64,000 nt of DNA from Bacillus sp. SKDU12 (GTDB taxonomy: Bacteria > Bacillota > Bacilli > Bacillales > Bacillaceae): contig NZ_MSRC01000007.1 of assembly GCF_010093085.1 (NCBI RefSeq), positions 124,001-188,000 of the forward strand, written 5' to 3'. Made by a program: the position numbers and the translations under genes. This document shows positions 18,005-26,700 of the stretch, one piece after another. The notes beneath the pieces are model-generated. The model saw nothing but the letters and a program-made list of their open reading frames with translations. It ran no database searches and was not told the origin of the DNA. Each line of letters opens with the position of its first letter. Position 1 is the stretch's first letter.

Positions 18005-19478
18005 GCGAATCATCTTCCTTCCAAATGTCTTTTAAAGTCCAATAGGTGAACTCTTCAAGCCTTACAGCGCCTTGCTCAGAAAACAGCTCAATTCCCAATC
18101 GGCCTTCTTTCGGATAAATGCGGCTTGTCATCGTTGTTTCCCCATGGTTGGAGAATACTTCAATCGAGGATCTGTCAATAAATATACGAAGTGTCAGCTT
18201 TCCATTTGCTTCTAGAGGCGCATTTCTCACACTGTCTCGAGATTTCCCCATCTTAGAGCAATCGAGTGAGAGCTTTTGATCAGTTATGCTGTATGTGATA
18301 GCTGTTTCTTCTTCTTCAAGGCCTCGAATCTTCAAACCTACTGATTTCGCATTACAATCTGTTAAGTCATACACGACTTGAATTTCAAGCAGCTCTTCGG
18401 CTGTTTTTGCCAAGTAATTCCCTGAGATCAACTGATCAGCACAATCCAGATGTTTTGATTCTCTCAGTAACTTAGTTTCTTCCACAGGATTCATCAAAAT
18501 TTTATGATCATCCCGCAATGTTAACTCTCTCGGCAATGTCAAAGCACCGCACCATCCATCTGCTTTTGTCGGCATCTCAGATTCCCACATATCCATCCAG
18601 CCTATGGCAATTCTGCGTCCTTTATCATCTAGTAACGTTTGTACAGCATAGAAGTCATGGCCGTAATCCAGCTCTGTAAAAGCCCCGTACACAAAGTCAT
18701 TTGTTGCCTCATCATATTCTCCAATTAAATAACCGGTTTGATGCAAATTCTTATATAAATCACCGTCTGCTTCAATGCCTTGAGGAGAAATCAGCAAGAC
18801 ATATTTGTTGCCCAATTTGAAGAAGTCAGGACATTCCCACATATAGCCGAGATTTCCATCACTTTGGGCAAGAACACCTTTGTATTCCCAATCTCGCAAA
18901 TTAGGCGAGCGGTATAAAATAACTCGTCCGACGTTTTCTTTCGTTGAATTTCCGACGACCATATACCAGCTGTTACGATGCTTCCATACTTTGGGATCGC
19001 GGAAATGGCGGGAGCTATCTGCCGGCGGTTTCGCAATGACAGGGTTTTCCTGAAGCTTTTCAAACACGATCCCATCTTGACTGACAGCGATATTTTGATT
19101 TTGATAGAAAATGTCTTTCTCTTGATCTATCACATTATGCCCTGTATAAATTAAAGCAAGTTTTCCATTATAATCTACCGCGCTTCCTGAGAAACAGCCG
19201 CTTTTATCAAAAGAGTCACCAGGGGCCAAAGCCACCGGGAGATGCTCCCAATGAATGAGATCTTTGCTTTTTGCATGGCCCCAATGCATTTGTGCCCAAT
19301 TCTCATCATACGGATGATGCTGATAAAAAACATGGTATTCTCCTTTATAGTGTATAAGCCCGTTCGGGTCATTTATCCAGTTAGCCCGAGGCATAATATG
19401 GTACCCCAATCGATAACGAGTGTTCATCTTTTCTTCCGCTTTTTTCAACGCTTTCTCTGCCTGTTTGATTCTATCCAT
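17979..19478 (-). CDS. intracellular sucrose/fructo-oligosaccharide hydrolase (GH32)
   Basis: A 499-residue GH32 enzyme without signal peptide, hence cytosolic. The nucleophile is Asp37 in WINDPNG, the transition-state motif is HFRDPKVW and the acid/base is in MWECPDFF. It resembles ScrB/SacA sucrose-6-phosphate hydrolases, but the neighbouring transporters do not phosphorylate their cargo, so the natural substrate is probably unphosphorylated sucrose or short fructans. The ATG at 19478 is nine bases after GAGAGG. The longer open frame would overlap the transporter gene. It lies between the symporter and fructokinase genes. Confidence 0.88.
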   Translation of the reverse strand: MDRIKQAEKALKKAEEKMNTRYRLGYHIMPRANWINDPNGLIHYKGEYHVFYQHHPYDENWAQMHWGHAKSKDLIHWEHLPVALAPGDSFDKSGCFSGSAVDYNGKLALIYTGHNVIDQEKDIFYQNQNIAVSQDGIVFEKLQENPVIAKPPADSSRHFRDPKVWKHRNSWYMVVGNSTKENVGRVILYRSPNLRDWEYKGVLAQSDGNLGYMWECPDFFKLGNKYVLLISPQGIEADGDLYKNLHQTGYLIGEYDEATNDFVYGAFTELDYGHDFYAVQTLLDDKGRRIAIGWMDMWESEMPTKADGWCGALTLPRELTLRDDHKILMNPVEETKLLRESKHLDCADQLISGNYLAKTAEELLEIQVVYDLTDCNAKSVGLKIRGLEEEETAITYSITDQKLSLDCSKMGKSRDSVRNAPLEANGKLTLRIFIDRSSIEVFSNHGETTMTSRIYPKEGRLGIELFSEQGAVRLEEFTYWTLKDIWKEDDSHEKNILHR

Positions 19479-19492
19479 TTGTGACATCCTCT

Positions 19493-20728
19493 CTATATCT
19501 GTTTTTTTTGAAAAGGGTGAGCATATGCGACGCCTTTCTTTGAATCTAGTAAAGTGAAAATTGAAATAACTGTGAAGCACAGAACCAGGGTTCCCATGAA
19601 AAGATATGTGTGACGAAAACCTATATTATCGTATAAACCACCCGCAATCGGGGAGAAAATCGACGTGCCTACTTGATTTGCAAATTGAAAGCCGACAAGG
19701 TAAAGAATTGATGAAAGACGTGTATCAAAATTCGCGGCTAAATATTTAAAAATCGCAATCAGCATGATTGGCAATTCTAAAGCATGAATAAGTTTCATCG
19801 ATGAAATTCCGAATGGACTGATGACAATGCCTGACCCAATAATACGGAAAGACATCAAAAGCCCCGCGAGAATCAAGCTTTTTTTAGGGCCGAATCTATT
19901 CACTATAAAGGGGGCCAGAAACAACATGCCTGCCTCAATAAATACTTGAAATGAGTTTAAATATCCAAATATCTGATTCCCCATAGTCGATGTGGGGAAT
20001 AAAGAAGCGTAGTAAATCGGGAATTGCTGATCATAGACGCCGTATACACATGTCACCCCGATGACGTATAACATTAAAAACCAAAAGTCTTTTAATAGAA
20101 AGAGTCCTCCTACGTCTTTTAACCGGATCGAATCCGCTCTTTCCTTATCATAATCCGTCATCTCAATTTTTATGGACATAATAATGGCTACCAATATAAC
20201 TGCTGAAAGGGAAGCAATCCAGAAATTGATATTCGGATTGATATTGAACAGCTGTCCTGCAAAAAAAGTTGCTGCGGCCCAGCCGAGTGACCCCCACATC
20301 CTTGTCTTGCCGTATTCGAACTGATATTTTCGGCTGACCTTTTCAATATAGGTTTCAATAGCGCCAACTCCCGCAAGAAAAGCAGTTCCTAGATAAATAC
20401 CGCCGACAATAGCGCCAAGGAAGACATCATATTGTAAAAGAGGTCCGTAGATAAAGATATAAAACGGACCGGTAAAAACGATAAGTATACTAATGATAAA
20501 TAGTATGTTTTTCTTCAGCCCGAGTTTATCAGAGATAAAGCCGTATAGAGGCTGCATGCACAAAGTAAAGAGAGCGTTTACAGAAAAGATAATCCCAGTC
20601 GCCGATCCATTCAATTTGACTTCCTGTCCCAACCAAATTGCAAACAAAGAGTAGCTTGAGGACCATGTGAAAAAGAAAAAGAAAAGATAAGCACTCAGTT
20701 TCCAATACAGACTTTTTGAGCCTTTCAT
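19493..20728 (-). CDS. CscB/LacY-type oligosaccharide:proton symporter
   Basis: A 411-residue major facilitator protein with about 12 membrane helices. It belongs to the oligosaccharide:H+ symporter branch (LacY, RafB, CscB), shown by the aromatic first helix LSAYLFFFFFTWSSSYSLFAIWL, the GFISDKLGLKK loop and the EYGKTRMWGSLGWA stretch in the middle. Position next to a sucrose-type hydrolase suggests sucrose. AAAGGAG precedes the start. The operon already encodes an ABC sugar importer, so this is a second, independent uptake route. Confidence 0.85.
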   Translation of the reverse strand: MKGSKSLYWKLSAYLFFFFFTWSSSYSLFAIWLGQEVKLNGSATGIIFSVNALFTLCMQPLYGFISDKLGLKKNILFIISILIVFTGPFYIFIYGPLLQYDVFLGAIVGGIYLGTAFLAGVGAIETYIEKVSRKYQFEYGKTRMWGSLGWAAATFFAGQLFNINPNINFWIASLSAVILVAIIMSIKIEMTDYDKERADSIRLKDVGGLFLLKDFWFLMLYVIGVTCVYGVYDQQFPIYYASLFPTSTMGNQIFGYLNSFQVFIEAGMLFLAPFIVNRFGPKKSLILAGLLMSFRIIGSGIVISPFGISSMKLIHALELPIMLIAIFKYLAANFDTRLSSILYLVGFQFANQVGTSIFSPIAGGLYDNIGFRHTYLFMGTLVLCFTVISIFTLLDSKKGVAYAHPFQKKQI

Positions 20729-20759
20729 TTCTACAGCTCCTTTAACCCGACATTGATAT

Positions 20760-21608
20760 CTATTTTATACCAGTCCCTGAACCGCTAAGACCTTCCAAAA
20801 TGTAGCGCTGAGCCACAATATAAATCAAGATCAATGGGATGGTGGAAATCGTCAATACAGCCATAACTTGATTTGTGTAGACAGGCTCTGTGCTGTTGAT
20901 AGCAGTAATCGCAACTTGAATCGGAAATTTCGACTTATCCGTCAAAACCATTAGCGGCCAAATATAATCATTCCAGCTGCCGATAAAGGCTAAGGTTCCG
21001 ACAGTAGCGACAGCTGGTTTAGACATCGGTATCATAATCCGCCAGAAGATTTGCCATGTATTTGCCCCGTCAAGCTTGGCAGATTCAATCATTTCCTCGG
21101 GAATGGCCATAAAAAAGTTACGGAACAAATAAATATTGAAGGCACCCGCTAACGCTGGCAAAATAACGGCAAGGCGTGTATCGACCAGACCAATTTTATG
21201 AATAATTGTAAACTGTGAGATTAAAATTGTTTCAAACGGTACAATTAAAAGCGCCAACAAAATGCCAAAGAGCATCTTTTTCCCTGTAAATTGCAGTTTG
21301 GCGAATGCAAACCCTGCCATTCCGTTAATCACAACAGAGCCAGCTGCTACGCACAAACCATAAAAAAGACTGTTACCAATATACATAAGCAAATCAAACC
21401 GAGTCAGCACTTCCCTATAGGACGAAAACCATTCTGCCAGATGAAGAGAGGGCAGGAAGGCTTTGAAGCTGTTCATATTGTTGTAAATTTCCGCTTCCGG
21501 TTTCATTGAAGATGCAATCATCCAAATGAGCGGAAAAATAAATAGTACGGCCAGCAAAACAAGACACGTATACTCCAGAATTGTCAATGGCCCGAACTTA
21601 CGTCTCAA
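20760..21608 (-). CDS. ABC sugar permease, MalG type
   Basis: A 282-residue inner-membrane permease with about six helices and the EAA loop EEMIESAKLDGANTWQIFWRIMIPMSKPA near residues 170-200, which contacts the ATPase. The TTG start overlaps the stop of the preceding permease (TTGA) and is served by AAGGAGG. No ATPase gene is in the operon. In B. subtilis such importers share MsmX, encoded elsewhere. Confidence 0.88.
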   Translation of the reverse strand: MRRKFGPLTILEYTCLVLLAVLFIFPLIWMIASSMKPEAEIYNNMNSFKAFLPSLHLAEWFSSYREVLTRFDLLMYIGNSLFYGLCVAAGSVVINGMAGFAFAKLQFTGKKMLFGILLALLIVPFETILISQFTIIHKIGLVDTRLAVILPALAGAFNIYLFRNFFMAIPEEMIESAKLDGANTWQIFWRIMIPMSKPAVATVGTLAFIGSWNDYIWPLMVLTDKSKFPIQVAITAINSTEPVYTNQVMAVLTISTIPLILIYIVAQRYILEGLSGSGTGIK

Positions 21609-22543
21609 TGGTCTTCATCCTCCTTAACCAGCTTGCGTTGTGCGAGTGTCACCAATCCAATAATCGTTCCAAACAAGAGCGCGACCGAGCTTGCATATCC
21701 GACCATTCGATCGGTAAATCCAGTTTGATAAATATAATAGACAACTGTCATCGTTGAATTGACTGGTCCGCCCTGAGTCATAACCATCGGCTGAACAAGG
21801 AGTTTAAACGCGCTGATCAGCGTTGTGATAAAGATAAAAACAGATGTCGGTTTTAACAAAGGTAGTGTAATGTAAATAAAACGCTGCCATTTATTCATAC
21901 CATCTAATTGCGCTGCCTCGTAGACATCCTCGGGAATATTTTGCAATCCAGCTAAAAAAATGAGCATTTGAAAACCTGCTCCCTGCCAAGCGGAAACGAC
22001 AACGATCGTAAAGATTGCTTGCTTAGGGCTCGTCAAGAAAGGCTGTGGTGATAGTCCGAAGTGCGCCAATACATTATTTATCATCCCTTCATTCGGATTC
22101 AGCAAGTACATCCACAAAACGGAGATGACAACCAGTGACATGACGACAGGACTAAAGTATGCGACTTTGAAAAAAGCATTGGCTTTGCGTTTTTTATTCA
22201 ATAGGAGGGCAAGCCCGAGTGCTGCCCCGATCTGTAACGGCATTAAAAAGACAACAAATGTAATGGTGTTGCCCAAACTTTTTAAGAATATCGGATCCTG
22301 AAAAAGTTTGATGAAATTATCAAAGCCGATAAACTTACGCAAATCAGGCGTCAATAAGTAGTAATCTGTAAATGCGTAGTACACAGCCATGATGGAAGGA
22401 ATCACAAGAAACATTAATAAAATAAGCAACGCCGGCCCTAAGAACATATATGCGACTGCGTTTTTCCGCCAGCTTATTTTATTCACTGTCTTTCTTTCTA
22501 ATGGAAAGTCCGGCCTAGTCTCTTTCAATATTGTTTTATTCAT
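21605..22543 (-). CDS. ABC sugar permease, MalF type
   Basis: A 312-residue permease with an N-terminal cytoplasmic stretch, six hydrophobic helices and the EAA loop EDVYEAAQLDGMNKWQRFIYITLPLLKPT. The ATG at 22543 is five bases after AGGTGG. It begins about 12 bases after the binding-protein gene and its end overlaps the next permease by four bases, typical of tightly coupled transporter subunits. Confidence 0.88.
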   Translation of the reverse strand: MNKTILKETRPDFPLERKTVNKISWRKNAVAYMFLGPALLILLMFLVIPSIMAVYYAFTDYYLLTPDLRKFIGFDNFIKLFQDPIFLKSLGNTITFVVFLMPLQIGAALGLALLLNKKRKANAFFKVAYFSPVVMSLVVISVLWMYLLNPNEGMINNVLAHFGLSPQPFLTSPKQAIFTIVVVSAWQGAGFQMLIFLAGLQNIPEDVYEAAQLDGMNKWQRFIYITLPLLKPTSVFIFITTLISAFKLLVQPMVMTQGGPVNSTMTVVYYIYQTGFTDRMVGYASSVALLFGTIIGLVTLAQRKLVKEDEDH

Positions 22544-22555
22544 GGCGTCCACCTG

Positions 22556-23854
22556 CTAGTTTGCCTTATCGATGGCAGATTGCATTTCTTTTACACGTGT
22601 ATCCAGCACTTTTTGAACATCCTGATTTTGATCATAAAAGCTAATGTCATCGATTGTTTGCTGAAATGCTCGAGTTACCTGCGGATATGCCGGTGTCACC
22701 GGACGTGCATGGCCAGTTTCTTTCAGCTGCTGCATAAAGACATTCATTTCATCTGAAAATTCTTTTGTCAGCACTTTCTCTGATGAATAACGCACAGGCA
22801 GGGCGGCGATCGATCGGCTCAATTCAATATTGGAATGCTTATTAGTCATCCAATCTACTAATTTTGCTGCCCAATCCTTATTTTCAGACGCTTGTGTTAT
22901 TGCGAACTGCCAGCTTCCTGAAGGAGAGACGAGCTTTTTGGTTTTTGGCGATACAGGATATGGCATCACTCCATAATCGACGTCGGAAAAGTTTGTTTTC
23001 ATATCGGTTATTGTCCACACGCCGCTCATCTTCATCGGGTATTTCTCCGTTTCAAACGCTTGTTTGACAGGGGTGCGTGTTGTATAGCCCTCTTTAAGCA
23101 TTGTTTGTATAAACGTCATCGCGTCAGCGGTTGGTTTTTTGTTAAAGACGCCATCCGCTTTCTTCCCGTTTTCTGATAGAATATTCCCGCCAGCTGACCA
23201 AACAAATGGTAAGAGCGCATAAGTCAATATTTCGTCTTTTGACTGTAATTGCATATCGATAGCTGGTTTATCGTATTTATTTTTCAGCTTTTTGCAAAGC
23301 TCAAGAAATTCTTTCCATGTCCAAGGATCTTTTACTGTTGGCAGCGTTTTCAAATCAACCCCGGCATCCTTAAGCATTTTTTTGTTATAGTAGATGCCGA
23401 CCGACGATTCACTGACGCCGATGGCATACAGTTTACCTTGGTAGGTGCCTTGCTGCTTAATGCTTGGCAATAAATCATCCTGATCTTTAACATACTCATC
23501 CATTGGTGCAATAACGCCAGATTTCGCATAAGCCGCAGTATTTGGTCCGTCCAAAGTGATGACATCAGGCAGGGTGTTCGTTGTGAGTGCCGCATTCACT
23601 TTGTCTTCATAACCTCCGCCGTTACCGCTTCGGGGGATGAATTCAATTTTTGCCTCGACATTTTCTGAAGCGAACTTTTTATTAAAGGCATCCACCCTTT
23701 TTTTATAAACCTTGCCTTCTTCGTTATCATCAGATACATGCACCCACATCGAAATCGTTTTCTTTCCGCCGCTATTTGCACTTTCGTTTTTATTACAACC
23801 CCAAACTGAAAACATGAACAACAATGACAAACTTCCTAACAATAACCTTTTCAT
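22556..23854 (-). CDS. sugar-binding lipoprotein of the ABC importer
   Basis: A 432-residue extracellular solute-binding protein, family 1 (MalE/MsmE-like). The lipoprotein signal is MKRLLLGSLSLLFMFSVWGC, with Cys20 as the lipid-modified residue, followed by an Asn/Ser/Gly linker. Later motifs such as LPDVITLDGPNTAAYAKSG and the sugar-loop region fit this family. It is the first gene of the operon, preceded by AAGGAGGG and the promoter at 23907-23935. The ligand is probably sucrose or fructo-oligosaccharide, from context. Confidence 0.88.
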   Translation of the reverse strand: MKRLLLGSLSLLFMFSVWGCNKNESANSGGKKTISMWVHVSDDNEEGKVYKKRVDAFNKKFASENVEAKIEFIPRSGNGGGYEDKVNAALTTNTLPDVITLDGPNTAAYAKSGVIAPMDEYVKDQDDLLPSIKQQGTYQGKLYAIGVSESSVGIYYNKKMLKDAGVDLKTLPTVKDPWTWKEFLELCKKLKNKYDKPAIDMQLQSKDEILTYALLPFVWSAGGNILSENGKKADGVFNKKPTADAMTFIQTMLKEGYTTRTPVKQAFETEKYPMKMSGVWTITDMKTNFSDVDYGVMPYPVSPKTKKLVSPSGSWQFAITQASENKDWAAKLVDWMTNKHSNIELSRSIAALPVRYSSEKVLTKEFSDEMNVFMQQLKETGHARPVTPAYPQVTRAFQQTIDDISFYDQNQDVQKVLDTRVKEMQSAIDKAN

Positions 23855-23886
23855 ATTCGTTATTTTCCCTCCTTTTCCATAAATTA

Positions 23887-23901
23887 TAAAAGCGCTTTCA
23901 A
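23887..23901 (-). promoter_or_regulatory. cre-like site (carbon catabolite repression)
   Basis: On the minus strand TTGAAAGCGCTTTTA matches the CcpA site consensus except near the last position. It lies just downstream of the promoter -10 region, a position where CcpA blocks elongation or initiation. Confidence 0.65.
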
Positions 23902-23906
23902 GAAGA

Positions 23907-23948
23907 ATTGTATGTCAACCGGTTTCTTGTGTCAACCGGTTGACACAA
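23907..23948 (-). promoter_or_regulatory. sigma-A promoter overlapped by two repressor operators
   Basis: On the minus strand TTGACA (23930-23935), a 17-base spacer and TACAAT (23907-23912) form a near-consensus promoter. A 22-bp perfect palindrome at 23927-23948, centred on CAACCGGTTG, covers the -35 box. A second imperfect copy, GTCAACCGGTTT, begins 17 bases away at 23914 in the spacer. CG-centred palindromes of this kind are typical LacI-family operators. Confidence 0.8.
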
Positions 23949-24093
23949 ATTTATACATCATTCTAAATTCAAGGAACAAATCTGTGTATTGCAATATGAT
24001 CCTTGGAAAATCCTTGCACATGTCAGTCTGATTCTCTAAAATAAGTGCGTGATGAGTACTGTAAGCCATTTCAGTAAAGCAGGGGGAAAGGGA

Positions 24094-25068
24094 ATGAAGC
24101 CGAGCATTCATGATGTTGCAAAAATAGCGGGAGTTTCATCTACAACCGTTTCGAGAGTACTAAATAATCGCGGCTATATTAGCGAAAAAACGAAAGATAA
24201 AGTTTACAAGGCGATGGAAGAAATCAATTACTTTCCAAATGATTTGGCCCGTTCTTTATTTCGAAAGCGTACCAATTTAATAGGGCTTGTCATTCCAAAC
24301 TCCAGCAATCCGTTTTTTGGCGAACTCGCCTTTTTTATTGAAAGCATTTGCACGTCTAAGGGCTATAAACTGCTGCTTTGCAACAGTTTAAATCGAATAG
24401 ATAAAGAAGAAAAATATCTCGAAATGCTGATTAGAAATCAAGTGGATGGTGTCATCGCCGTCACTTACAACCGAGGAATACTCAATTATCACCAGCAAAA
24501 TCTTCCGATTGTCGCAATTGACCATTACTTATCGGAAACAGTTCCTGTCGTAGGCTCAGACAACTTTGATGGAGGCAAAAAGGCAGCAGAATTACTAATA
24601 AAAAAGGACTGTCAGCACATCGTTCACATCAGTGGGCCGATTGAACTCGAAACACCTGCAAATCTCAGGAGAAAAGCATATGAAGATGTTATGCGTGAAC
24701 ACGGAAGACAGCCTATTACATATGAAGTGTCGTTTCATGAAAACTACCGGAACATCATTTCAAAACTATTTGATGAACAGCCTGCAGTTGACGGAATTTT
24801 TGCCAGTGATGATATCATAGCTGCAGGAGTCATTACGGAAGCCAAAAAACGTGGAAAAGACATTCCAGGTCAATTAAAAGTGATTGGTTATGATGGTACA
24901 GAAACCATTCAGGCTATTCTGCCAGAATTGACGACTATCCAACAGCCGATCGAATTAATTTCCAAAACAGCCATTGAGATTTTAGAAAAACAAATTGAAG
25001 GCGAATTTGATGATGTGCCGCTTGAAACGTATTTGCCCATACAGCTTTTTGAAAGTGGGACGACTTAA
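24094..25068 (+). CDS. LacI-family repressor of the sugar operon
   Basis: A 324-residue LacI/GalR-type regulator. The N-terminal helix-turn-helix reads IHDVAKIAGVSSTTVSRVLN (residues 5-24), followed by a periplasmic-binding-like sugar domain (GLVIPNSSNPFF, DGIFASDDIIAAG, TTIQQP). The ATG at 24094 follows AGGGGGAAAGG. Fifteen upstream in-frame codons lack a ribosome site. It is divergent from the operon and most likely binds the tandem CAACCGGTTG operators, with sucrose or fructose as candidate inducer. Confidence 0.88.
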   Translation: MKPSIHDVAKIAGVSSTTVSRVLNNRGYISEKTKDKVYKAMEEINYFPNDLARSLFRKRTNLIGLVIPNSSNPFFGELAFFIESICTSKGYKLLLCNSLNRIDKEEKYLEMLIRNQVDGVIAVTYNRGILNYHQQNLPIVAIDHYLSETVPVVGSDNFDGGKKAAELLIKKDCQHIVHISGPIELETPANLRRKAYEDVMREHGRQPITYEVSFHENYRNIISKLFDEQPAVDGIFASDDIIAAGVITEAKKRGKDIPGQLKVIGYDGTETIQAILPELTTIQQPIELISKTAIEILEKQIEGEFDDVPLETYLPIQLFESGTT

Positions 25069-25193
25069 TGAACATATGAGAATCGTTCTATGAAAGTAGA
25101 TGGTCTGTTTTTATATTTGATATGCATAAAATCAGAAACAAGAGTTGATTTTGAATGTTGAACCAAAATAATTCACTGGTTAAGAAAAAGTTT

Positions 25194-25577
25194 TGAGACA
25201 GGAATCAAAACACCTTTTAAACAGCCAATTGCCGATAGTGTAACGGTGATTGGCTGTTTAGTGTCGTTTGAATACGAATGTTGTTATCATATTGAATGTA
25301 GTCTTCGGCAGTACGCTTTTTGATGGGGGTCGGAGTTCGAACTATGCTGTTGAGATAGAACGTTTCAGAATTCTGTGTGGAATGAAACGATTCGATGGTG
25401 GCTTTATCAACGGGCATTCCTCGGGACATGCTCATGGTAATGCCTTTTCCTTTTACAGCCCTCTGTTTGATTTCAACCGGATAAACTTACCCTTGTTCCA
25501 TAGAAAAACACCTCCAAGTCTAATGTCGGATAACAATCATCCGTTTTCAAACTTGAAGGTGTTTTTTGTTTGTCTCA
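25194..25577 (-). mobile_element. internally deleted IS3-family element (384 bp)
   Basis: The ends are inverted repeats beginning TGAGACA, with further matching bases (CAAAACACCTT against CAAAAAACACCTT), flanked by TTT on both sides, which fits the 3-bp duplication of IS3 elements. Inside, on the minus strand, the start of an orfA-like gene (VEIKQRAVK) runs straight into the end of an IS3 transposase (GITMSMSRG, DKATIESFHST, NNIRIQT, RQLAV). About 1 kb of the transposase centre is missing, including two of the catalytic acids. Confidence 0.8.
25217..25435 (-). pseudogene. truncated IS3 transposase C-terminus
   Basis: A 72-codon frame with the last catalytic region of IS3-type integrases (IESFHSTQNSETFY) and the usual C-terminal RQLAV. 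It cannot encode an active enzyme. Confidence 0.75.
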
Positions 25578-25620
25578 TTTTATGGGGGCAGTTACATTCA
25601 AGAGGACCTTTTGTATTATA

Positions 25621-25908
25621 TTAATCCTCAATATTTTCGATTACCTGTCTAACCATCTCATGTATTTGGTCAAATTGCCATTCTACATCACCAATTACTA
25701 AATGTAACTGTAGTAATTCAGAAGTTAGTTTGTCTTTATCTTCAATTTGACTTAAGTTAGCTAAAATTTTATTCATTCTTTCATCTATTTGCGGAAGTTC
25801 TTTAATATTTTCCTCTTCCTCTAAAAGTTCTTCTGTGGAAATTAATGTACTATTATATTTTTCATTCAATTCTTTTAAAGCATTAAAGGTTTTTTCGATG
25901 TTTTTCAT
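25621..25908 (-). CDS. unrecognised small acidic coiled protein
   Basis: A 95-residue, strongly acidic and helical protein (EELLEEEENIKELPQIDERMNKIL) ending in HEMVRQVIENIED. I do not recognise the family. The start has a weak ribosome site (GGTGAT). It lies 3' of, and on the same strand as, an immunity-like gene, so a role as a second immunity or accessory factor of a lost toxin is possible but not shown. The AT-rich codon use differs from the core genes. Confidence 0.55.
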   Translation of the reverse strand: MKNIEKTFNALKELNEKYNSTLISTEELLEEEENIKELPQIDERMNKILANLSQIEDKDKLTSELLQLHLVIGDVEWQFDQIHEMVRQVIENIED

Positions 25909-26040
25909 TTTTTATATCACCAATACTATCCTTGAACTTCACTTCACAATTAGGGTATGTTTGGATATATCTTTCTTACAATACCCCATGTTGCTTATTT
26001 TACAAAATCAGCTATCAAAAACGATTGGAGAATAAGACAC

Positions 26041-26439
26041 TTATTTCACTTTATATTTTTCTTTTATTTTTTGTAAATATCTTTGTACTGCTTCAGCCTC
26101 TTCATTGTGTTTTTCAACATAAAAATCGCAGACTATCTGCAAATAATTACACAACTCGCCAAACGTGATAATATCATGCCAATTATCGTCTACTCCATAA
26201 TAGAATAAAACCTTATCTTCTCCAAAGTAGCCCTCGTCGCTTTCGTCGAACTCATCTGAGTAAACAACACCAATTGTATCCCTTCTTATTACATCCTCTT
26301 TAAAGAAACCATCTAAAACTTTTATAAAGTCGAAATCTAAAGCGAATTTAGCTAGGACAGTAATAACAAAACTTTTATTTAGTCCATTCTTTTTAAATCT
26401 GTCGACTAATAATTGATAATCTTTTTGAGAATTTTCCAT
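26041..26439 (-). CDS. CdiI/Imm-like toxin-immunity protein (orphan)
   Basis: A 132-residue acidic protein. The pattern LNKSFVITVLAKFALDFDFI, then GYFGEDKVLFYYGVD, then a helical C-terminus with HNEEAEAVQRYLQKI resembles immunity proteins annotated as ribonuclease-toxin immunity CdiI in Bacillus. The ribosome site AGGAGTG precedes the ATG. No LXG or other polymorphic toxin gene is visible in the window. In 168 an LXG toxin-immunity pair (yqcG-yqcF) lies inside skin, so the setting fits, but this is not yqcF by length. Confidence 0.55.
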   Translation of the reverse strand: MENSQKDYQLLVDRFKKNGLNKSFVITVLAKFALDFDFIKVLDGFFKEDVIRRDTIGVVYSDEFDESDEGYFGEDKVLFYYGVDDNWHDIITFGELCNYLQIVCDFYVEKHNEEAEAVQRYLQKIKEKYKVK

Positions 26440-26668
26440 AAATTGTTCACTCCTAATTAATTACTCATTTAAAGACCTCTTATAAGAGAAGGGCTTTCCA
26501 CCTTTTAATACCGGAGAAAGTATGAAAGAGCCTTCCTCCTCCAAAAGAAAATGGTGGTTTCGGAATAGCTTAGAGTTTGAATCTTTTCTTCATATGATAA
26601 ATGGTTAATTTTAAAACTTGTTGAATCGGGATGCAAATAGTGACAAGTTAAAGATATATAAGAAAGTT

Positions 26669-26700
26669 TTAAGGAGATTAGAATATTCTAATCTCCTTAA
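26669..26700 (-). terminator. terminator overlapping the end of the EVE gene
   Basis: A perfect palindrome centred on GATTAGAATATTCTAATC. On the minus strand it is followed by AAAACTTTCTTAT. It overlaps the last codons of the EVE-domain gene. Confidence 0.6.

Noticed and set aside
25268-25624. 118-codon plus-strand frame over the IS3 element
   Set aside because: It is the opposite strand of the transposase remnant and runs through the element end. No independent support.
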